This document shows positions 27,551-35,880 of a stretch of 64,000 nt of DNA, piece by piece (the first letter of the stretch is position 1; every line of letters begins with the position of its first letter). A program made the position numbers and the translations under genes. The DNA comes from Prevotella sp. UBA2739. GTDB taxonomy: Bacteria; Bacteroidota; Bacteroidia; Bacteroidales; Bacteroidaceae. The notes below the pieces were generated by a model that saw only the letters and a list, made by a program, of their open reading frames with translations, searched no databases and had not been told where the DNA came from. Where the stretch lies: assembly GCA_002353525.1 (NCBI GenBank), contig DEJV01000045.1, positions 1,868 to 65,867 of the forward strand. The letters run 5' to 3'.

Positions 27551-30498
27551 TGAAGCATTTCCAACTTGTCTTACTGCTCGTTCTAGCCCTGTCGATGCAT
27601 GTTGGGGCTGCGAACAAGACGAGGGTGTTGCAATACCACCCCGACGGACACGACATTGTTTGTACCAACGGCACGAACCGCTACACACGTGCGCTCTACG
27701 GCGGATATACCGAGTTCCGGGTAGAGACCAGCGACCGGCCCATCTTTGCGACCTATCGCAAGCGGGCTAACCGTAACATCCGCTTTCGGCTGACCGTCAA
27801 CGGAAAAACCGTAGCACTGGAAAATACCGCTCATTGCGAAGCCCGCTATCGGGCAGGCATGCGCACCTATCGGCTGACCGACCCTGCTTTCGGCCGTGGC
27901 ACACTATCCATCACTGCCCTGGCCATGCCCGACAGCGAGGCTGCCCTCTGGCGGTTTCAGACCAAGGGGTTTGCTGCCGGAACCAAGCTCGAGTGCATTG
28001 TCTGCGACACCAAGGTACAGAAGTTCCAGCGGGCAGGCGACATGAATGCCGACCCTCGCGACAGCTTCGACCCTGCCCCCAATGAGACCAATAAGCAGAC
28101 GGCAACATGGACAGCAGGCACTGCCGCCACCTATGTCATGGTGGCAGTCAACGAGAATGGTGTCTACACCATCAGCACTCCCACCGGCAGCGACGCTCAA
28201 GCCTGCTACGACCGGGCCTTGAGCCATCACCAATGGCTGGACAGCCAGATTGTATTCCATACACCCGACCCATATATCAATACCCTCGGCGGTGCGCTGA
28301 TGGCCGCTGCCGATGGTGCCTGGGACGGTGAGGTATGGCTGCACGGAGCCGTGGTATGGCGCATGCCCCTCAATGGCTGGCGTGCTGGCTATTTGGCCGA
28401 CGTGCTGGGCATGCCCGCTCGTGCCCGTTCTCATTTCTCTGCCTATGCCGCCAGTCAGGTGACTCATGTGGAGCCTGTCATTCCTCATCCCTCGCAAGAC
28501 CCCGAGAAAGGGATGGCGCGGGCCGTGAAGAAGTGGGGCACACAGATGTACTCCAACGGTTACATCTGTCGCAATCCCCGTCGCGACAACCAGATGCACC
28601 ACTACGACATGAACCTCAACTACATCGACGAGCTGCTGTGGCATTTCCAATACGATGCCGACACAGCCTATATGCGACAGATGTGGCCTGTGCTGACCCG
28701 TCATCTGGCATGGGAGAAGCGCAACTTCGACCCCGACGACGACGGGCTCTACGATGCCTACTGCTGCATCTGGGCCAGCGATGCCCTCTACTACAATGGT
28801 GGTGCTGTCACCCACTCGTCGGCCTACAACTATCGTGCCTTCACACTGGCGGCGCGCATGGCCGAACTCATTGGCGAGAATCCCGACTACTACCGCCGCG
28901 AGGCAGCCAAGACCCTGGCCGCCATGAACCAGCGGTTGTGGCTCGGCAACCGTGGCCATTGGGCTGAGTATGAGGACCTGATGGGGTTAAGACGCACGCA
29001 CAACCATGCAGCCCTATGGACCATCTACACGCCCATCGACTGTGGGGCGGCTACCGACGAAATGGCCTTCCGCGCCACCCAGTATGTCGACTCGTGCATT
29101 CCCCACATTCCCGTTGTCTACGAAGGCATGTCGCACAAAGAACCACGTCTCTACACCCTCTCTACTTCCGACTGGCTGCCCTATGACTGGAGCATCAACA
29201 ATGTGGCAGGCGAGGAGGTGATGCACATGGCACTGGCCTATTTCCTGGCGGGGCGCAGCGACGAAGCTTTCCGTCTGATGAAGGCCAACATCATGGATTT
29301 GGCCTTCCTCGGCGACAGTCCTGGCAACTTCGGACAGATCAGCTACTACGACAAGGCTCGTGGTGAGCTGTATCGCGACTTCTCCGACAACACGGGCATC
29401 TCGGCCCGCACACTCATACAAGGACTTTATGGCATTCAGCCCGATGCTCTCAACGGCCGTTGCATCTTGCGCCCCGGTTTTCCGCAAGAATGGACTCATG
29501 CCGAGATCTCCACACCTTATTTTAAATACACCTTCCGCCGCAAGGGGAATAAGGAAATCTACGAGATAGAACAGTATTTTGCCCGTCCGCTGCAGATTGT
29601 GCTCCGCCAGAACACTGGTTATGGCTATGTGGAGACGCTGGGAACGAGCCAGAAACGACAAACCATCGTGGTAGAGCGTCCCCGACGACAGGCCGCACCC
29701 CGTCCGCTCGTCACCGCCGACCGTTCAGACGTCCAGCCATGGGGCAATCTTTTCGACGATGTGCAGTCCAACCATCTGCAACCAGTCGACATCAGCCGAT
29801 GGTTCAACAGCCAAGTGTCTGATATCTTCAAAAACCGTTACCTCTCTCCCCGTCCGCCCTACACCACGCTGCAGATTCCCGTACAAGGCATTGGCGACTG
29901 GTGTCACCCCGACCACACAGCCACTGTCGACGAAAGTGTGATGCGCCAGCATGCCGACAATGGCACGCTCACAGTGCAGATTGGCGGGGGCATCCCCTTC
30001 TTGTTCCCCCAACAAGGACGCAACATTGTCTATACATCGCTGTGGGATAACTATCCCGACGCCGTTGAGGTGCCGCTCGCAGGCCGTGCCAGTCATGCCT
30101 ACCTGCTCATGGCCGGCAGCACCAACCCCATGCAGAGCCGCATCGACAACGCCATCGTCACGGTCAGCTATACCGATGGCAGTTCCGATACGTTGCACCT
30201 GCAGAATCCCCACAACTGGTGTCCCATCGAGCAAGACTATTACGAGGACGGACTGGCTTTCCATGCAGCTCAGCCACGCCCCTACCGTCTCGACTTTGCC
30301 ACGCTGCGCGTCTCGCGCCAGCTTATGGCTATGGGCGATCGCTACGGTTATCAGCAGCGCTACTTCGCCAAGGGTGCCGGCATCGTGCTCGACATGCCGC
30401 TTCATCCGCAGAAAACCCTTCAGAGCCTTTCGCTGCGCACGCTCTCCAACGATGTTGTCGTGGGATTAATGGCGGTCACATTGCAAGTTGATGAATGA
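27547..30498 (+). CDS. Large secreted six-hairpin glycosidase-like protein (DUF4450-type, tentative)
   Basis: 983 residues with a signal peptide (about 1-21, ending VGA). An N-terminal beta domain (about 22-230) is followed by an (alpha/alpha)6-like region (about 235-640) with aromatic/acidic segments typical of glycosidases: DGAWDGEVWLHGAVVWRMPLNGWR, MHHYDMNLNYIDELLWHF, FDPDDDGLYDAY and DWLPYDWSINN. Beta-rich C-terminal domains follow. I recognise this as close to proteins annotated DUF4450 in Bacteroidota, but the family assignment is from memory and the substrate is unknown. It overlaps the ABC exporter gene by 4 nt. Candidate general acid/base residues lie in the DPDDD and DWS segments (inference). 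Confidence 0.72.
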   Translation: MMKHFQLVLLLVLALSMHVGAANKTRVLQYHPDGHDIVCTNGTNRYTRALYGGYTEFRVETSDRPIFATYRKRANRNIRFRLTVNGKTVALENTAHCEARYRAGMRTYRLTDPAFGRGTLSITALAMPDSEAALWRFQTKGFAAGTKLECIVCDTKVQKFQRAGDMNADPRDSFDPAPNETNKQTATWTAGTAATYVMVAVNENGVYTISTPTGSDAQACYDRALSHHQWLDSQIVFHTPDPYINTLGGALMAAADGAWDGEVWLHGAVVWRMPLNGWRAGYLADVLGMPARARSHFSAYAASQVTHVEPVIPHPSQDPEKGMARAVKKWGTQMYSNGYICRNPRRDNQMHHYDMNLNYIDELLWHFQYDADTAYMRQMWPVLTRHLAWEKRNFDPDDDGLYDAYCCIWASDALYYNGGAVTHSSAYNYRAFTLAARMAELIGENPDYYRREAAKTLAAMNQRLWLGNRGHWAEYEDLMGLRRTHNHAALWTIYTPIDCGAATDEMAFRATQYVDSCIPHIPVVYEGMSHKEPRLYTLSTSDWLPYDWSINNVAGEEVMHMALAYFLAGRSDEAFRLMKANIMDLAFLGDSPGNFGQISYYDKARGELYRDFSDNTGISARTLIQGLYGIQPDALNGRCILRPGFPQEWTHAEISTPYFKYTFRRKGNKEIYEIEQYFARPLQIVLRQNTGYGYVETLGTSQKRQTIVVERPRRQAAPRPLVTADRSDVQPWGNLFDDVQSNHLQPVDISRWFNSQVSDIFKNRYLSPRPPYTTLQIPVQGIGDWCHPDHTATVDESVMRQHADNGTLTVQIGGGIPFLFPQQGRNIVYTSLWDNYPDAVEVPLAGRASHAYLLMAGSTNPMQSRIDNAIVTVSYTDGSSDTLHLQNPHNWCPIEQDYYEDGLAFHAAQPRPYRLDFATLRVSRQLMAMGDRYGYQQRYFAKGAGIVLDMPLHPQKTLQSLSLRTLSNDVVVGLMAVTLQVDE

Positions 30499-30499
30499 A

Positions 30500-30541
30500 G
30501 GGACGGTATTTCGAGATAACGATATTTCGTCATATCGTCCC
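30500..30541 (+). other. Imperfect hairpin after the six-hairpin gene
   Basis: GGGACGGTAT pairs with ATATCGTCCC at 9 of 10 positions around a 22-nt loop, 2 bp after the stop codon. There is no T-run, so it may be a 3-end stabiliser or weak terminator. Confidence 0.35.
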
Positions 30542-30646
30542 CTCGAAACATCACTCCCCCGAAATTTTGTTGCTATTCTATAAAAAATGCAAATGCGCGA
30601 AACTTTTTCTGGCTGAGCACGTCTTATGTATAAAATTGCATAAAAT

Positions 30647-31777
30647 ATGTTCAGACATTACGCATTCGGAGCCATTCTCATGTGGCTCATGGCAGCCATG
30701 CCGCTCATGGCAGCCAACAAAAAAGCACTACATATCAAGGCACAACTGCAGGGTGTGGGCGACACGCTGGTGGTGATTCACGGTGAGGAACAGACGCTCT
30801 TCACCGGACACGACGGCACGTTCGACTTTCTCCTTCCACTGCCTCATGCCATGTATATCGAGGCAGCCACACCCGCCTCTTTCCGTGGTGAGGAACAACA
30901 GTTCTTCCGTCTGCCTGCCGTTCCTGGCGAGACCGTCGAGATAAAGGGCACACTGCCTGCCGACTGGACAGTCTCGGGCAGTCGATTCTATGCCGACTAC
31001 CAAGCGCTCATCACAGAGGTGATGGTGGCCGAACAGCCTCTTTCCGACCTGACGGCCTCCCTCAACCAGCAAATCCTTGACGGTGGTAACCGCGACTCGC
31101 TGCAGCAGGTGTACAACCAGATGCAGCCCGCCATGCTGAAGACACAAAACGACGCCCTGCTGGCCATTGTCCGGCGCCATGCCGACAACCCTGTGGTGGC
31201 GGTGATGACAGCCGAGATGAATGGCGACATCCCCATGATGCAGCAGGCCATCGCCCTCATGGCGCGCCCTGTGCGCGAAGGAAAGGTACGCCAGTTGGTA
31301 TATGGTCCGCTCGAACAGGCAAAGATGCAGCGCGACAGCGAGGAAGCCTCTGCCCGCAAGCAGGCTGCCGGCGTTGAGGTTCCCGACTTCACGCTCACCG
31401 ACATCCACGGACAGCCGCTACAGTTGTCGTCGCTCCGTGGCCGTTATGTATTGCTCGATTTTTGGGGCTCGTGGTGCGGCTGGTGCAAGGAGGGATTCCC
31501 ACAGATGCGCCGTCAGTACGAGCAATACAAAGACAAATTCGACATTCTGGGCATCGACTGTCGCGACAGCCAGGAGGCCTGGCGCCAGACGGTGAAGGAG
31601 TTTGACCTGCCATGGCTGCACGTCTATTGCCCTGACGACAGCAGCGTGTTCGAAGCGTATGGCATCATCGCCTTCCCCACCAAGATTCTCATCGGCCCCG
31701 ACGGTAAGATTGTCAAGACCTTCGTGGGCGAAGATCCGCTCTACTACTCGCTCATCGACGAACTGTTCGGTGAGTGA
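30647..31777 (+). CDS. TlpA-like thioredoxin-fold protein with N-terminal DUF4369-like domain
   Basis: 376 residues with a signal peptide (about 1-22, ending MAA). The N-terminal beta domain (about 25-110, with VIHGEEQTLFTGHDGTFDF) resembles DUF4369, followed by a helical linker and a thioredoxin/AhpC-type domain from about 245. The active site is WCGWC (Trp276, Cys277, Cys280), with the cis-Pro segment AFPTKILIGPDGKIV. It is a periplasmic thiol-disulfide oxidoreductase; partner unknown. The WCGWC centre differs from the WCGPC of the thioredoxins at 36.9 and 38.3 kb. Confidence 0.9.
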   Translation: MFRHYAFGAILMWLMAAMPLMAANKKALHIKAQLQGVGDTLVVIHGEEQTLFTGHDGTFDFLLPLPHAMYIEAATPASFRGEEQQFFRLPAVPGETVEIKGTLPADWTVSGSRFYADYQALITEVMVAEQPLSDLTASLNQQILDGGNRDSLQQVYNQMQPAMLKTQNDALLAIVRRHADNPVVAVMTAEMNGDIPMMQQAIALMARPVREGKVRQLVYGPLEQAKMQRDSEEASARKQAAGVEVPDFTLTDIHGQPLQLSSLRGRYVLLDFWGSWCGWCKEGFPQMRRQYEQYKDKFDILGIDCRDSQEAWRQTVKEFDLPWLHVYCPDDSSVFEAYGIIAFPTKILIGPDGKIVKTFVGEDPLYYSLIDELFGE

Positions 31778-31824
31778 GCATCGAGCCGCACAAAGACATC
31801 CCCTCTCTGAAAAGTTTCAATAAA

Positions 31825-31856
31825 TTTGGCTTTTCCCCCATTTCTTTGTATCTTTG
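31825..31856 (+). promoter_or_regulatory. Complete -33/-7 promoter for the GH92 fusion gene
   Basis: TTTG at 31825-31828, a 20-bp spacer, and TATCTTTG at 31849-31856: the best full match to the Bacteroidota primary promoter in the window. The leader to the ATG at 31922 is about 60 nt and starts near the palindrome GCGCTAGCGC. Confidence 0.72.
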
Positions 31857-31921
31857 CAGCGCTAGCGCATCAGAATTGCGCACACGACATATTTTTATAC
31901 TAAACCTATTACTGCAAAGGT

Positions 31922-34900
31922 ATGATCAACAACCATCGTTTCATCCGTCCTGTGGCATTACTGGCCGTGGTGCTATTCACCCTCGTCCTCCATGCTCAAT
32001 CCTCCATTCTCCAGTCTCCATCCTCGAAATACGACCGTTGGGGTGGTGTATACTATGCATACCATGCTCCTGAAAATGTAAAACTGACGCCGGCTCCCGA
32101 AGGTTTCAAGCCTTTCTATATCTCGCATTACGGGCGCCACGGCTCGCGCTGGCTGCCGTCCGACAGCCGTTACGAGTGGGTGAACCAGCAGTTTGCCGAC
32201 GACAAAAACCTGACCAAACTGGGCAAGAGCGTAAAGCGACGCCTGAAGAAGATATGGAAAAACGCCCAAGGCAACGGCGGCAAGCTCACGCCCCTGGGAG
32301 CGCAGCAGCACCGTGGCATTGCCCAACGCATGATGGAGCACTACCCCGAGGTGTTTGCCGACAACCGGAAGATAGAGGCGCGCAGCTCCGTCTACGACCG
32401 CTGTCAGAAAAGCATGCAGGCGTTCTGCGGAGTTCTCAATCCTCCATCCTCAATCCTCAATCCTCCATCTATAGAGATGATTACCGACTCGGCCGATATG
32501 GCATGGATAGCCTATACGTCGTCTGAGCTGAAAGCCTTCGAGGCCACTGTCCATCCACGCGGCTGGCTCACTGGCGACCGTCTCTGTAGCGCCCTCTTCA
32601 AAGACCCCTCGCAGGTAGCCGACAAGAACAAGCTGCTGTCAGAGCTGCACACCATTGCCAGCGACATGCAAGATGTACAGCTGGACATCTCGTTCAACGA
32701 TGTGCTCACCGATAGCGAGTGGCGCTCGGTCTACGACCAGAACAACCTGCGCATGTGGACCGTCAACGGCATGTGCCCCGACAACTACGGCATGGCCGCC
32801 CGCTCGGCCATATCACTGTGGGAGCGCATTGTCAGCGATGCCGACGAGGCCATCAAGAGCGGCACCATTGCTGCTCACCTGCGCTTCGGCCACGATACCA
32901 ACCTCTATCGTCTGCTGGCTCTCATCGGCGACGAGACGCTTAGCGACGAACGCACCGACAAGATGGACGAGGTGCTGCCCATGGGTGCCAACCTGCAGTT
33001 CATCTTCTATACCAATGGCAAAGAGGTCATCGTCAAGGTGCTGAAAAACGAGCGTGAGGTGAAACTCGGCCTGCGTGCCACCAAGATGTATCTGCGCTGG
33101 AGCGACATGAAGAAGCTGGTGCGCCAGCGTATCATCGACTATGTGAACCAAGGGCGCCTGCAACACATCAACACCATGATTGGCACCGACTATGCCGTCA
33201 CCGCATCGGCAGGCCGCTACGGCAAAGGCACAGAGGAACACGGACAAACCATCCCCGCCGTATTAGAGCCCAACGGCATGAACTTCTGGACACCACAGAC
33301 ACGCGACACAGAGCGCAAGTGCATTGCACCTTATTATTATAGAGACACCCACCTGCAGGGATTCCGCAACAGCCACTGGCTCACCGGCGGCTGCACACAA
33401 GACTACGGCACGTTTACACTCATGCCGCTGATGGACCGTCTGCGGCTGAAACCCGAAGAGCGTGCCAGCCGCTTCAGCCACGATCAGGAAGTGTCGCATC
33501 CCGACTACTACTCTGTTGTGCTGCCCGACGAGCATCTCAAGGCTGAGATGACGGGGCTGAGCCACTGCGCCTTCTTCCGTTTCACCTATCAGAAAGACGG
33601 CAAGGCCTACTTCGTGGTCAATCCCAATAGCGACGAGGGCGAAGGCTTTGTGGCCGTCGACACCGCCCGCAACTGCATCTACGGCTACAACCCTGTGCAC
33701 CGCATCTACCAGGGGTGGGGCGAAAAGGCCGGCTTCAACGGTTGGTTTGCCGTTCAGTTTGAGCAGCCCATCGAGGAATACGGTGTCGAGGACACGGTGG
33801 CTTGGGTAGCCTTCCCCGTAGAAGAGGGACAAGAGCTCCTTGTGAAAGCCGGCAGCAGCTTCGTCGATATGAAGGGCGTGATGAACAACATCGCTCAGGA
33901 AATTCCTCACTGGGAGTTCTACGACACCCGCTGTCGTGTGGTCGAAGCCTGGCAGAAAAAGATGAAAAGAGCGATGATAAGTGACAAGTTACAAGTTACA
34001 AGTGACAAGTATGATTACTCTCAAGGCAGTGGCTCAAGCTCGAAAGGTAATCACACTTCTCACTTCTCACCTCTCACCTCTCAATTCTATAGTGCCCTCT
34101 ATCGTGCCAGTTTCCTGCCACGGGCCTTTAGCGACAAGGACGGGCGGCACCCGGCGTTTGCAGGCGGCAAAACCATTGAGCAGCACTCGCTCGGAAAGAT
34201 TGGCGGAAAGCCCATCTACCAGCGCACCTATATGGACTTCTCGATGTGGGACACCTACCGTGCGCTCCATCCGCTTAACATCCTGCTCGAACCCACCACC
34301 AGCAGCATGATGCAGAGCCTGCTCTACATGTACGACCAGGGCGGATGGCTGCCTATCTTCCCCTGTTGGAACAGCTATACCGCTGCCATGATTGGCGACC
34401 ACTGCACCGCCGCTCTCGCCGACGCCTTGGTAAAGGGCGTGAAGAACATACCCGTAGAGAAAGCCTACGAGGCCATGCGCAAGAACGCCTTCACCGTAGC
34501 CTCACCCGAGGAATACCGCGACGGCAAGGGACGACGTGCCCTTGACAGTTACCTGAAATACGGTTACATCCCTTTGGAAGACAGTGTGCCAGAGGCTTTC
34601 CATACCCACGAGCAGGTGAGCCGCACGATGGAATATGCCTACGACGACTTCGCGCTGGCGCAGGTGGCTAAGATGCTGGGTAAGACTGCCGACTACAAAG
34701 AACTCATGCGGCGTGCCGCCAACTGGCGCAACGCCATCAATCCGCGCACCGGATGGGCCGACGGACGCTATAAGAACGGGCGCTGGCTCAACAACAACGA
34801 CCAGACCCACCGCGTGAAGTTCATCACCGAGGGCGCTGCCTGTCACTACACATGGTATGTGCCTCACGATCCCTACGGACTGATGCAGCTGATGGGTGGC

Positions 34901-35410
34901 CGCGAACGCTACGTGAGCCGTCTCGACTCAATGTTCACCGAAGGACTCTACTGGCATGGTAATGAGCCTTGTCATCAGGTGGCCTACATGTTCAATTATG
35001 CCGGCGAGCCCTGGCGCACACAGAAGTGGGTACGCCACATCCTCGACACCGAATATATGGATGCGCCCGGCGGACTGAGCGGCAACGACGATGCCGGACA
35101 GATGTCGGCATGGTATGTCTTCTCTACTCTGGGATTCTATCCCGTATGTCCGGCCACACCTTATTATATTATAGGTACACCCACCTTCCCGCAGGCACAA
35201 CTGGGGAACTTCGTCATCCTTGCCGACGGTGTGAGCCACGACAACTGCTACATCCAGAGTGCCACCTGGAACGGACAACCCTACACCCGCAACTACATCA
35301 CCCACGACATGATCAAGCAGGGCGGTGTGCTCCGCTTCGTCATGGGGCCGCAACCCAACAAATCGTGGGGCAGCCGTCCCGAGGACTGTCCACCCGACGT
35401 GATGAAATAG
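31922..35410 (+). CDS. Fusion: histidine acid phosphatase domain + GH92 alpha-mannosidase domain
   Basis: 1162 residues with a signal peptide (about 1-25, ending LHAQ). Residues about 60-425 form a histidine-phosphatase domain: the nucleophile motif RHGSR at 72-76 (HYGRHGSRW) and the proton-donor pair His324-Asp325 (FGHDTNLY), as in multiple inositol polyphosphate phosphatases. Residues about 440-1162 form a complete GH92 domain with GTFTLMPL, FYSALYRASFLPRAFSD, YTAAMIGDH, ITEGAACHYTWYVPHDPYGL, GNEPCHQVAYMFNYAG and LSGNDDAGQMSAWYVFSTLGFYPV. GH92 enzymes are calcium-dependent exo-alpha-mannosidases, some acting on phosphomannan. The fusion suggests removal of phosphate and mannose from the same glycan (inference). 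Three repeat tracts are translated in frame: 42 bp after the signal peptide, 42 bp near residue 175, and a 108-bp element at residues about 687-722 between a helix and FYSALYR. All three lengths are multiples of 3. Confidence 0.93.
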   Translation: MINNHRFIRPVALLAVVLFTLVLHAQSSILQSPSSKYDRWGGVYYAYHAPENVKLTPAPEGFKPFYISHYGRHGSRWLPSDSRYEWVNQQFADDKNLTKLGKSVKRRLKKIWKNAQGNGGKLTPLGAQQHRGIAQRMMEHYPEVFADNRKIEARSSVYDRCQKSMQAFCGVLNPPSSILNPPSIEMITDSADMAWIAYTSSELKAFEATVHPRGWLTGDRLCSALFKDPSQVADKNKLLSELHTIASDMQDVQLDISFNDVLTDSEWRSVYDQNNLRMWTVNGMCPDNYGMAARSAISLWERIVSDADEAIKSGTIAAHLRFGHDTNLYRLLALIGDETLSDERTDKMDEVLPMGANLQFIFYTNGKEVIVKVLKNEREVKLGLRATKMYLRWSDMKKLVRQRIIDYVNQGRLQHINTMIGTDYAVTASAGRYGKGTEEHGQTIPAVLEPNGMNFWTPQTRDTERKCIAPYYYRDTHLQGFRNSHWLTGGCTQDYGTFTLMPLMDRLRLKPEERASRFSHDQEVSHPDYYSVVLPDEHLKAEMTGLSHCAFFRFTYQKDGKAYFVVNPNSDEGEGFVAVDTARNCIYGYNPVHRIYQGWGEKAGFNGWFAVQFEQPIEEYGVEDTVAWVAFPVEEGQELLVKAGSSFVDMKGVMNNIAQEIPHWEFYDTRCRVVEAWQKKMKRAMISDKLQVTSDKYDYSQGSGSSSKGNHTSHFSPLTSQFYSALYRASFLPRAFSDKDGRHPAFAGGKTIEQHSLGKIGGKPIYQRTYMDFSMWDTYRALHPLNILLEPTTSSMMQSLLYMYDQGGWLPIFPCWNSYTAAMIGDHCTAALADALVKGVKNIPVEKAYEAMRKNAFTVASPEEYRDGKGRRALDSYLKYGYIPLEDSVPEAFHTHEQVSRTMEYAYDDFALAQVAKMLGKTADYKELMRRAANWRNAINPRTGWADGRYKNGRWLNNNDQTHRVKFITEGAACHYTWYVPHDPYGLMQLMGGRERYVSRLDSMFTEGLYWHGNEPCHQVAYMFNYAGEPWRTQKWVRHILDTEYMDAPGGLSGNDDAGQMSAWYVFSTLGFYPVCPATPYYIIGTPTFPQAQLGNFVILADGVSHDNCYIQSATWNGQPYTRNYITHDMIKQGGVLRFVMGPQPNKSWGSRPEDCPPDVMK
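31984..32025 (+). repeat. In-frame heptamer tract 1 inside the GH92 fusion gene (6 units, 42 bp)
   Basis: Six in-phase 7-bp units ending in CTC (such as CATTCTC and AATCCTC) encode the 14 or so residues around the signal-peptide end and QSSILQSPSS. 6 x 7 = 42 keeps the reading frame. Confidence 0.8.
32431..32472 (+). repeat. In-frame heptamer tract 2 inside the GH92 fusion gene (6 units, 42 bp)
   Basis: Six in-phase 7-bp units, AATCCTC and CATCCTC types, encode GVLNPPSSILNPPSI inside the phosphatase domain, probably in a surface loop. The length is again 42 bp. Confidence 0.8.
33979..34086 (+). repeat. 108-bp composite element, in frame inside the GH92 fusion gene
   Basis: Four left heptamers (AAGTGAC/AAGTTAC, 33979-34006), a 52-bp core (34007-34058), and four right heptamers (CTCACTT/CTCACCT, 34059-34086). 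The core ends are complementary: AAGTATGATTAC and GTAATCACACTT pair at 11 of 12 positions, and the flanking heptamers extend the palindrome. It is translated as about 36 residues including KYDYSQGSGSSSKGNHTS. Related copies are at 49157-49264 and 62952-63059, with a degenerate one at 61777-61856. Confidence 0.88.
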
Positions 35411-35501
35411 ATTGAGAATGGAGGACGTTTTCTAATTGATAATTGAGAATTGAGAATTAGCCTAGCGGAATTCCAATTCTCCATTCTCAATCTTCAATTT
35501 G
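35411..35501. repeat. Converging heptamer arrays after the GH92 fusion gene
   Basis: In-phase 7-bp units start at the base after the stop codon. Left units are of the AGAATTG type (35411-35459). After about 14 bp of other sequence, right units of the CAATTCT type follow (35474-35501), the exact reverse complement word. This could fold as one long imperfect hairpin, and runs directly into a 23-bp array. Confidence 0.8.
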
Positions 35502-35634
35502 CTAACAAATAAAGGTGCGATTTCTTAAGAAATTAAGATGCGATTTGTTAACAAATTGGTGTGCGATTTCTTAAGAAATTGAAGTCTAATTTGTTAACAA
35601 ATTGAATTGTAATTTCATAACAAATTGAAAAGTC
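35497..35634. repeat. 23-bp tandem array of palindromic units (6 units)
   Basis: Six contiguous 23-bp units. Each has a near-palindromic core, either ATTTGTTAACAAATT or ATTTCTTAAGAAATT, in alternation (units 1, 3, 5 carry G/C; units 2, 4 carry C/G; unit 6 is degraded), followed by a variable 8-bp tail. The core centres are 23 bp apart. It looks like a series of dyad protein-binding sites. No spacer structure, so not CRISPR. Confidence 0.88.
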
Positions 35635-35648
35635 ACTTGTTTCAAGGC

Positions 35649-35704
35649 CCAGATACAATAAAAATAGGATGGTCTCACGACTATCCTATTTTTATTGTAT
35701 CTGG
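35649..35704. terminator. Perfect 22-bp hairpin between convergent genes
   Basis: Arms 35649-35670 and 35683-35704 are perfect reverse complements around a 12-nt loop GGTCTCACGACT. The arms are mostly A/T with GC ends (CCAGATAC...ATAGGAT). It lies between the GH92 fusion and the convergent sigma gene and could end transcription from either side, but it has no T-run after it, so another role is possible. Confidence 0.6.
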
Positions 35705-35747
35705 CTTACTTTATGTATGTCCGGATAGCTTGAGAGGTGGTCAAATG

Positions 35748-35806
35748 CTCCATCCTCCATTCTCCATTCACATCAATTGGTTTTCGGACATAGACGAACT
35801 ATGTCC
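35748..35806. repeat. Short heptamer array plus 8-bp inverted repeat
   Basis: Three CTCCATT-type heptamers (35748-35768) are followed by GGACATAG (35786-35793) and CTATGTCC (35799-35806), a perfect 8-bp stem with a 5-nt loop. Confidence 0.6.
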
Positions 35807-35880
35807 CTACAGCATGTTGGTGGTTAAAGCCTGTATAATCCCATAAAAATGCATCATAAAAGTAGCTGTTACTAGGGTAT

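Noticed and set aside
34007..34058. Assembly or sequencing artefact in the GH92 gene
   Set aside because: The same core with paired changes occurs at other sites and the reading frame stays open through the insert.
35649..35704. MITE or insertion-sequence remnant
   Set aside because: Only a hairpin is present; I see no flanking target duplication, no transposase and no second copy.
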